Source of the DNA: CAZAPG01 sp964486935
Lineage (GTDB): Bacteria; Chloroflexota; Anaerolineae; 4572-78; J111
NCBI GenBank assembly: GCA_964486935.1
Contig: CAZAPG010000013.1
Coordinates: forward strand, 62,001-126,000
Reading direction: 5' to 3'
DNA length: 64,000 nt
Shown piece after piece: positions 58,424 to 64,000 of this stretch; within the stretch, counting starts at the first letter, position 1; every line of letters begins with the position of its first letter. The translations under genes and the position numbers were made by a program. The notes below the pieces were generated by a model. The model did not search any database, was not told where the DNA came from, and worked only from the letters and a program-made list of their open reading frames with translations.

Positions 58424-61375
58424 ATGATCCAAAAACATCCCTTAACTCACTTTGTTGAATCAATACTGGAAGGCCCCCTGGGTAGCTTTTTTGTAAACTT
58501 TCTGCTCATCCCCCTGCTGGCCGGCATGGTGCTGCTGCTTCCGCCCGTTTCACTGGCAGACCGGCTGTTAAGCCTGGGTTATGAAAAAATCGGGGTCAAC
58601 GGCGGCAGCTTTCAGCACGATAGCGGGCTTGAAGTAAACTTTCTGCCGGAAGGAGTCAAAGAACCCTTTCACATTAAACTGAATGTAGTGCCGCGCACCA
58701 CCTTTTTAGAGGGCGCTGCCGGCAACCGGCTGATTAGAGCCGCCGAAAGCATGCCCTCGAACTTGATTATGAAAAGCCCCTTCTACCAGCTTCAGCTAAA
58801 GTGGCGAGACCGGGCGCCGGAAAAAGTTGTCTTAAGCGTTCCCCTGCCCAGAGATGTTGAAGCGCCCCACCTGCTCGACCTGTACGCCTGGAATGGCCAA
58901 AGCTGGGAATGGCTGCCCAACACCAAATTTACCGGCGAAGGCATTATTGAATCACAGATAGAGTTTTTGCCAGAGTCGGTGGTGGTTATGGAGACTCACC
59001 CCATCAACCCCAATGTGTCTACCAACTACACCCTCAACATGCCCATTTCTGACAACCTCAAAAATACCCTGGTTGAAGTTAATCCGCAGGGACTCTTTTT
59101 GGGCGATGGCGGCAAAATAGAAGGCAGCCTGCAAGCCCTGCCGCCGGAAATTGAAAACTCCACGCTGCTGGTTATCCCCACCATTCGCAACTGGGATAAC
59201 AGGGGCGCGCTTCGCTCGGATTTAATTGACAACATGCTGGTTGATGACATTGCCCAGGAGCGGCACATCCGGGCCATTGTCGATTTGGTGCAGCGTAATG
59301 CCTACCAGGGTATTGATTTGGATTATCGCGGCATCAGCCCGGGACTGCGCCAGGAATACAGCGCCTTTTTAGCCAAATTAAACAATGCCCTGCCCGATAA
59401 CAAACTCCTTTCGGTGCGGGTCGAATTTCCCCACCAGGTTTCGCCCCAGGATTGGGAATCTGGCGCGTATGATTGGCAGGCCATTGGCCGGCTGGCCGAT
59501 GTGGTCAAAGTGCCCACCGCGCCCGACCCTCGGGCTTACGCGCCGGGCGGCCAGATGGAGGCCCTGCTGGATTGGGCCGTGGGGCAGGTCAACCGCTACA
59601 AAATTCAGTTACTTCTCTCAACCCGTAGCACCGAACAAGTCAACAATGTTATCCGTACTATCAGCTACCAGCAGGCGCTTGAACCCATTGGCAGCGTAAC
59701 CCTGATTGGCGATAGCGAGGTGGCTTTGCCCGGCCAGGAGCTTGATTTTACCCTGGCCGGCCTGCAAGAGTCTACCGGTATTCAGTTTGACCCGGCCAGC
59801 GGCGCTTACTGGTACGCCTACCTTGATGATAACGACGTGCAGCGCACCGTATATCTGGAAAACGCGGCCAGTATTGCCCGCAAACTGCAATTTGTAGCCA
59901 GATACAATTTGCGAGGGGTAGCCATTGAAAACCTGCTGGATGAAAGCAACGATGCCCAAATTTGGAACGTCATTCGCCAATTTCTCGATTTGGTGATTCC
60001 GCCGGTCGAGAGCCAATATTCGGTGGTGTGGCGGGTGCAAAGCGAAGATGGCGGCATAGTGGCCGAACAAATAGCCGATTTAAGCAACCCCAACTACAAA
60101 TGGGTTGTGCCCGAAGGTAGCGCCAGTTTTCAGGTAGGCGCGGCAATTGCCTCTGGCCGCGATAGCTCCGTGGCCGTGCCCCGGGGCAGCATTGCCGTAT
60201 TGGTGGCAACACCCACCCCTACCCCCAGCCCCACGCCCGAACCCTCGCCCACGCCCGAACCTACATCTACGCCCAGGCCCCAACCCACCCCCGTCCCCGT
60301 TGAAGAAGCGCCCGCCCCAGAAGCAGAGCCAGCCCCCCCCGAAGGCCCCGCTCCCATAGCGCCCTCCAAAGGCAACCTGCCCTTTGCCTATGGCATTCAG
60401 GTTGACCCGCGAGGCAACACGCCTACCAATATCAGCTTACTTAAAGGCATGGGCTTTACCTGGGTTAAATTCCAAATGGCCTGGAAAGATGTCGAATCAT
60501 CGCCGGGCAACTACTCCTGGGGCATGTGGGATGAAGTCATCAACCAATACAGCGCCAACGGCATCGAGATATTGCTCAGTATCCCCAAAGCGCCCGATTG
60601 GGCGCGTCCACCCGATGACGACAAAAGCGTAGAAGGCCCGCCGCAAGACCCGGCCACATACGCCAACTTTGTGGCCCAGGTTGCCAGCCGCTACGCCGGC
60701 AAGGTTCAGGCCATTGAGGTGTGGAACGAGCAAAACCTGTACTACGAGGCCGGCGGGCATGGACGCATCAACCCAGCCGTCTATACAGAACTGCTCAAGC
60801 AATCATACAACGCCATTAAGGCGGCCAACCCGGATATGATTGTAGTGAGCGGGGCGCTCACGCCCACCGGCGCGCCGCCGCCTGCCGCCATGGACGACCT
60901 GGAATATCTGCGGCAAATGTACGCCAACGGAGCCAAAGGCTATTTTGACGCCGTAGGCGCGCACCCCAGCGGTTTTGCCAACCCGCCCGATGCCCTCTAC
61001 CAGGGCGGCGATTTTGACCCCACCCGGGGCTACGACGACCACCGCAGTTTCTTCTTCCGCAACACCATGGAGGAATATCGCCGCATTATGGTAGAAAACG
61101 GCGACGGCGACAAAACCATCTGGCCCACCGAGTTTGGCTGGCCGGTGTGGCGCTTCCACGGCGATGCCCGTTTCTCGTTTGCGCAACAAAACTCCATTGA
61201 AAAACAGGCGCAATACACCGTGCAGGCTTACCAAATGGCCAAACAGTGGGGCTGGGTTGGGGCCATGTTCCTGTGGAACCTGGATTACAACGTTACCGCC
61301 GGCAACACCGAGCTGGCCAACTTTGGCATCGCCGGCACACCTACTTACGATGCCCTGGCCGCCATGCCCAAGTAG
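58424..61375 (+). CDS. Membrane-anchored GH18-like/GH-A glycosidase-like protein, copy 1
   Basis: 983 residues. One N-terminal membrane helix (about 20-42). Residues about 60-550 form a large exported part containing a GH18/YaaH-like barrel, with YQGIDLDYRGISP where active GH18 enzymes have DxxDxDxE; the catalytic Glu is replaced by Arg, so this domain is probably not a glycosidase. A Pro/Thr-rich linker (about 600-650) leads to a clan GH-A barrel (GH39/GH5-like): IEVWNEQNLYYEAGG holds the acid/base Glu and TIWPTEFGWPVW the nucleophile Glu, both intact. Exact sugar target unknown. A near-identical-layout paralogue follows. The ATG lacks a clear ribosome site, 21 bp after prmC. Confidence 0.85.
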   Translation: MIQKHPLTHFVESILEGPLGSFFVNFLLIPLLAGMVLLLPPVSLADRLLSLGYEKIGVNGGSFQHDSGLEVNFLPEGVKEPFHIKLNVVPRTTFLEGAAGNRLIRAAESMPSNLIMKSPFYQLQLKWRDRAPEKVVLSVPLPRDVEAPHLLDLYAWNGQSWEWLPNTKFTGEGIIESQIEFLPESVVVMETHPINPNVSTNYTLNMPISDNLKNTLVEVNPQGLFLGDGGKIEGSLQALPPEIENSTLLVIPTIRNWDNRGALRSDLIDNMLVDDIAQERHIRAIVDLVQRNAYQGIDLDYRGISPGLRQEYSAFLAKLNNALPDNKLLSVRVEFPHQVSPQDWESGAYDWQAIGRLADVVKVPTAPDPRAYAPGGQMEALLDWAVGQVNRYKIQLLLSTRSTEQVNNVIRTISYQQALEPIGSVTLIGDSEVALPGQELDFTLAGLQESTGIQFDPASGAYWYAYLDDNDVQRTVYLENAASIARKLQFVARYNLRGVAIENLLDESNDAQIWNVIRQFLDLVIPPVESQYSVVWRVQSEDGGIVAEQIADLSNPNYKWVVPEGSASFQVGAAIASGRDSSVAVPRGSIAVLVATPTPTPSPTPEPSPTPEPTSTPRPQPTPVPVEEAPAPEAEPAPPEGPAPIAPSKGNLPFAYGIQVDPRGNTPTNISLLKGMGFTWVKFQMAWKDVESSPGNYSWGMWDEVINQYSANGIEILLSIPKAPDWARPPDDDKSVEGPPQDPATYANFVAQVASRYAGKVQAIEVWNEQNLYYEAGGHGRINPAVYTELLKQSYNAIKAANPDMIVVSGALTPTGAPPPAAMDDLEYLRQMYANGAKGYFDAVGAHPSGFANPPDALYQGGDFDPTRGYDDHRSFFFRNTMEEYRRIMVENGDGDKTIWPTEFGWPVWRFHGDARFSFAQQNSIEKQAQYTVQAYQMAKQWGWVGAMFLWNLDYNVTAGNTELANFGIAGTPTYDALAAMPK

Positions 61376-61380
61376 TAATA

Positions 61381-61405
61381 AGGCAAAATTGCCTGTTTTT
61401 TCTTT
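61381..61405 (+). terminator. Short terminator after copy 1
   Basis: AGGC, AAAATT, GCCT followed by GTTTTTTCTTTT, 5 bp after the stop codon. Confidence 0.55.
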
Positions 61406-61482
61406 TGCCTTTTTTGATGATATATTTATACTATACTACCTGCATTAACCAGCCTGAGCGGTTATAAATTTGCTGCTCTTTT

Positions 61483-61516
61483 AAAATCCTCTCTGCCTGT
61501 GCAGGGGGATTTTAAT
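61483..61516 (+). terminator. Second hairpin ahead of copy 2
   Basis: AAAATCC (61483-61489) pairs with GGATTTT (61507-61513), with an inner CTGCCT/CAGG-type pairing, then AATTT. Either a terminator or a leader hairpin of copy 2. Confidence 0.45.
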
Positions 61517-61577
61517 TTAACCTGCAAAGATTATTTTTTGCAGTTGGAGTGAAGGAAGGAAGGAAGAGGCGTTTAAG

Positions 61578-64000
61578 ATGTCATCAAATTCAAGTCGAAT
61601 GGCAAATCCATTTGAACTGGTTCTGGAGAGCCGGCTGGGCGGAGTTGTAATTAACTTTGTATTGATTCCGCTGCTCATATTGAGCGCGTTGGTGCTGCCC
61701 CCCATCTCGCTGCCCGATAGATTACTGAGTATTGGTTACGAACGAATCAGCCGCGACGGCGGCGCTATTCAAGACCCCGACGGCACCCAAATTACCTTTT
61801 TGCCAGAGGGGGTCAACCGCTCCTTTCGGGTTAAACTAACAGCCGTGCCCCGCAGCCTGTTTTTAGAAGGGGCAGCCGGCGGCGACCTGCTCGAAGCCGC
61901 CGAAAATATTCCCCCTAACCTCATTATGAAAAGCCCCTACTACAACATTCAGCTAAAAGGGGCCAACCCCGAAGCCGTTATCATCAGAATCCCCATCCCC
62001 AACGAGTCCGAGCCGTACAGCACTCTGGATTTATATAGCTGGAACGGCGAAAATTGGGAGTGGCTACCCCACCAGAAAATCCTGGCCGAAGATGTCATCG
62101 AAGCGCAGTTGGATTTTTTGCCTCAATCTGTAGTTGCCATGCAAACCCAGCCGGTTAACCCCAACATCTCCACCGATTTTGCCCCCAATAATCCCCTGCC
62201 CGAAGGCGTCAGCGACACCCTGATTGAAATTAACCCGCAGGGATATTACCTTGAATCCGATGGCAGAATCACCGGCGATATTGGCCAATTGCCGCCCCAG
62301 CTTCAGAATGGCAGTATGATTGTTATCCCCACCCTGCGCAACTGGCTTGCCGATGGCTCTATTCGCTCGGATTTAATTGACAATATGCTCATCGACCCGG
62401 AAGCCCGCCAGCAGCACATTCAACTAATTGTTGAACTGGTTGAAGGTAACGACTACCCCGGCATCGACATTGACTACCGGGGCGTCAGCCCGGAGTTGGG
62501 CCGCGAGTTTACCTTCTTTTTAGAAAACCTGCGCGAGGCCCTGCCCGATAACCGGCAGCTATCCGTGCGGGTAGAAGTTCCTCAACAGGTTTCCGCCGAC
62601 ACCTGGGAAACCGGCGCTTACAACTGGCGGGCCATTGGCCGCATTGCCAATGTGGTAAAACTCCCCACCTCGCCCGACCCCCGCGCCTATGCCGCCGGCG
62701 GCCAGATGGAGGCCATGCTCAATTGGGCAACCGGCGAGATTAATCGCTACAAAATTCAACTACTGCTCAACACCCTCAGCACCGAGCAAGCCAACGGCAT
62801 TACCCGCAATGTAAGTTATCAAGACGCGCTGAACCCGGTAGGCGCCGTGTCTATTGTGGGCGGCGAAAATGTCGTCGGCCCCGGCCAGCCGGTCGATTTT
62901 ACCCTGGCCGGCCTTGAAGCCTCTACCGGCATTCAGTTTGACTCCAACAGCGGCACTTACTGGTACGCCTACCTGGATGAAAACAACGTGCAGCACACTA
63001 TTTATCTTGAAAACGCGGCCAGCATTGCCCGCAAACTGCAATTTATTGCCCAGTACAACCTGCGCGGCGTGGCCATTCAAAACCTGCTGGATGAAAACAA
63101 CGATAACCAAATTTGGCCGGTGGTTCAAAAATTTGCCGATCTGGTCATTCCGCCGGTTGAAAACCAATACTCGGTGGTATGGCAGGTGCAAAACCAGGAA
63201 GGCGGCGTTATTGCCGAAGAAATTGTTGATTTGAGCAATCCCGGCTATCGCTGGACCGCTCCCCAGGCCGGCGGCTCTTATGAAATTCACGCCGCCATTC
63301 GCTCTAACCAGGATGCCACCAACGCCATCCCCAAAGGCGGCGTGGCGGTATTGGTAGCCACGCCCACCCCCGAACCCACGCCCACCCCCGAACCCACCCC
63401 CACCCCCGAACCTTCACCTACCCCCGAACCGGCAGCCCCGGCCCAACCGGCTCCGCAACAGCAACAGCCGCAACCGCAGCCGCAGCAACCGGCTCCGGCG
63501 CCTGCTGTGGCCTCGGCCGTGGGCGATTTGCCCTTTGATTACGGTATTCAGGCCGACCCGCGCGGCAACACCCCCAACAACATCGCCCTGATTAAAGGCA
63601 TGGGCTTCAACTGGGTTAAATTCCAAATGGCCTGGAAAGATGTTGAGCCGGCCCCCGGTACCTTCAACTGGGATTTTTGGGATAATGTTATCGGCGCTTA
63701 CAACGCCAACGGCATCAAGGTGCTGCTCAGTATCCCCAAAGCGCCCGATTGGGCGCGTCCGTCCGACGACGACAAAAGCGTAGAAGGCCCGCCGCAAGAC
63801 CCGCTCAAATACGCCGAATTTGTGGGGCGAGTAGCAGCCCGCTACAAGGGCAAAGTGCAGGCCATCGAGGTATGGAACGAGCAAAACCTGTATTACGAGG
63901 CCGGCGGGCAGGGCCGCATTAACCCGGCGGCTTACACCGAACTGCTCAAACTATCCTACACCGCCATCAAATCGGTTAACCCGGAAATGATAGTGGTGGC
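61578..64000 (+). CDS. Membrane-anchored GH18-like/GH-A glycosidase-like protein, copy 2, 3' end cut
   Basis: 807 codons are visible and the frame runs off the window. Same plan as the preceding gene: membrane helix (VVINFVLIPLLILSALVLPP), GH18-like part with YPGIDIDYRGVSP, again Arg in place of the catalytic Glu, a longer linker of PTPEP repeats and Gln/Pro, then the GH-A barrel with IEVWNEQNLYYEAGG (acid/base Glu present). The nucleophile Glu would lie beyond the edge. ATG 61578 follows a repeated GAAGGAAGGAAGGAAGAGG ribosome-site-like tract. Strong block similarity, e.g. IPKAPDWARP and DDDKSVEGPPQDP in both copies, shows a tandem duplication that has since diverged, mostly in the N-terminal half and linker. 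Confidence 0.88.
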   Translation, partial: MSSNSSRMANPFELVLESRLGGVVINFVLIPLLILSALVLPPISLPDRLLSIGYERISRDGGAIQDPDGTQITFLPEGVNRSFRVKLTAVPRSLFLEGAAGGDLLEAAENIPPNLIMKSPYYNIQLKGANPEAVIIRIPIPNESEPYSTLDLYSWNGENWEWLPHQKILAEDVIEAQLDFLPQSVVAMQTQPVNPNISTDFAPNNPLPEGVSDTLIEINPQGYYLESDGRITGDIGQLPPQLQNGSMIVIPTLRNWLADGSIRSDLIDNMLIDPEARQQHIQLIVELVEGNDYPGIDIDYRGVSPELGREFTFFLENLREALPDNRQLSVRVEVPQQVSADTWETGAYNWRAIGRIANVVKLPTSPDPRAYAAGGQMEAMLNWATGEINRYKIQLLLNTLSTEQANGITRNVSYQDALNPVGAVSIVGGENVVGPGQPVDFTLAGLEASTGIQFDSNSGTYWYAYLDENNVQHTIYLENAASIARKLQFIAQYNLRGVAIQNLLDENNDNQIWPVVQKFADLVIPPVENQYSVVWQVQNQEGGVIAEEIVDLSNPGYRWTAPQAGGSYEIHAAIRSNQDATNAIPKGGVAVLVATPTPEPTPTPEPTPTPEPSPTPEPAAPAQPAPQQQQPQPQPQQPAPAPAVASAVGDLPFDYGIQADPRGNTPNNIALIKGMGFNWVKFQMAWKDVEPAPGTFNWDFWDNVIGAYNANGIKVLLSIPKAPDWARPSDDDKSVEGPPQDPLKYAEFVGRVAARYKGKVQAIEVWNEQNLYYEAGGQGRINPAAYTELLKLSYTAIKSVNPEMIVV

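Noticed and set aside
1..64000. tRNA, rRNA or CRISPR arrays
   Set aside because: No TWC-loop words in cloverleaf context, no rRNA-like blocks and no regularly spaced identical repeats were found by eye; a tRNAscan or CRISPR finder run would be decisive.

Overview
The window is about 64 kb of one scaffold with a 100-N assembly gap at 39188-39287. Gene content and style suggest a heterotrophic bacterium of the phylum Chloroflexota (Anaerolineae-like): long secreted beta-propeller proteins, PA14/PKD/SH3b modules, Thr/Pro-rich linkers, a lipoprotein linker rich in V/E/K, SNF2+SWIM pairs, LuxR-type two-component pairs, and many short palindromic repeats between genes. This assignment is an inference from style; there is no rRNA or other marker here. 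I saw no tRNA, rRNA, CRISPR array, complete insertion sequence or phage gene.

Layout. 1-6 kb (minus strand): SDR oxidoreductase, fused ECF ATPase (EcfA-EcfA), EcfT, M20 peptidase and a P1/DmpA peptidase cut by the window edge. 6-10 kb: B12-binding radical SAM protein coupled to a 68-aa protein, an IscA/ErpA-type Fe-S protein, a small Cys-rich unknown behind a consensus promoter, and a pentapeptide-repeat lipoprotein. 10-12 kb: xpt-guaA purine operon. 12-25 kb: a membrane protein with phosphatase-like and propeller domains, a truncated Uma2 remnant, a SWIM/SNF2 pair, and two large secreted propeller proteins. 25-28 kb: ZnuABC-type metal uptake operon with two perfect Fur-family-type palindromes upstream.

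29-47 kb is the most interesting region: a rearranged ectoine/5-hydroxyectoine import and catabolism locus. It holds eutB, a ParB-like/universal-stress fusion, eutC, ehuA, ehuD, ehuC, two creatinase-type M24 proteins (one clearly doeA/eutD-like), a sarcosine-oxidase-like flavoprotein, an aldehyde dehydrogenase, homoserine dehydrogenase, a cystathionine gamma-synthase-family enzyme, a tandem-duplicated EhuB binding protein, a GntR/FCD regulator and doeB/eutE. The proposed route is: import by Ehu; ring opening by DoeA; deacetylation by DoeB; conversion of (hydroxy)diaminobutyrate towards aspartate semialdehyde, with EutB/EutC handling the hydroxylated branch; then oxidation by the aldehyde dehydrogenase or reduction by homoserine dehydrogenase. 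No eutA and no doeD-type aminotransferase is visible. They could lie in the N gap or elsewhere, or be replaced by the flavoprotein. A direct-repeat operator candidate sits just downstream of the doeA promoter, next to the divergent GntR gene.

47-64 kb: a PA14/PKD surface protein, a histidine kinase/response regulator pair, a PflA-like radical SAM protein, a REC-kinase hybrid, prfA-prmC, and two tandem paralogous membrane-anchored proteins that join a GH18-like domain lacking its catalytic Glu to an intact clan GH-A glycosidase-like domain. The second runs off the window end. At least five families of dispersed intergenic palindromes are seen; one has two copies 98% identical 41 kb apart.
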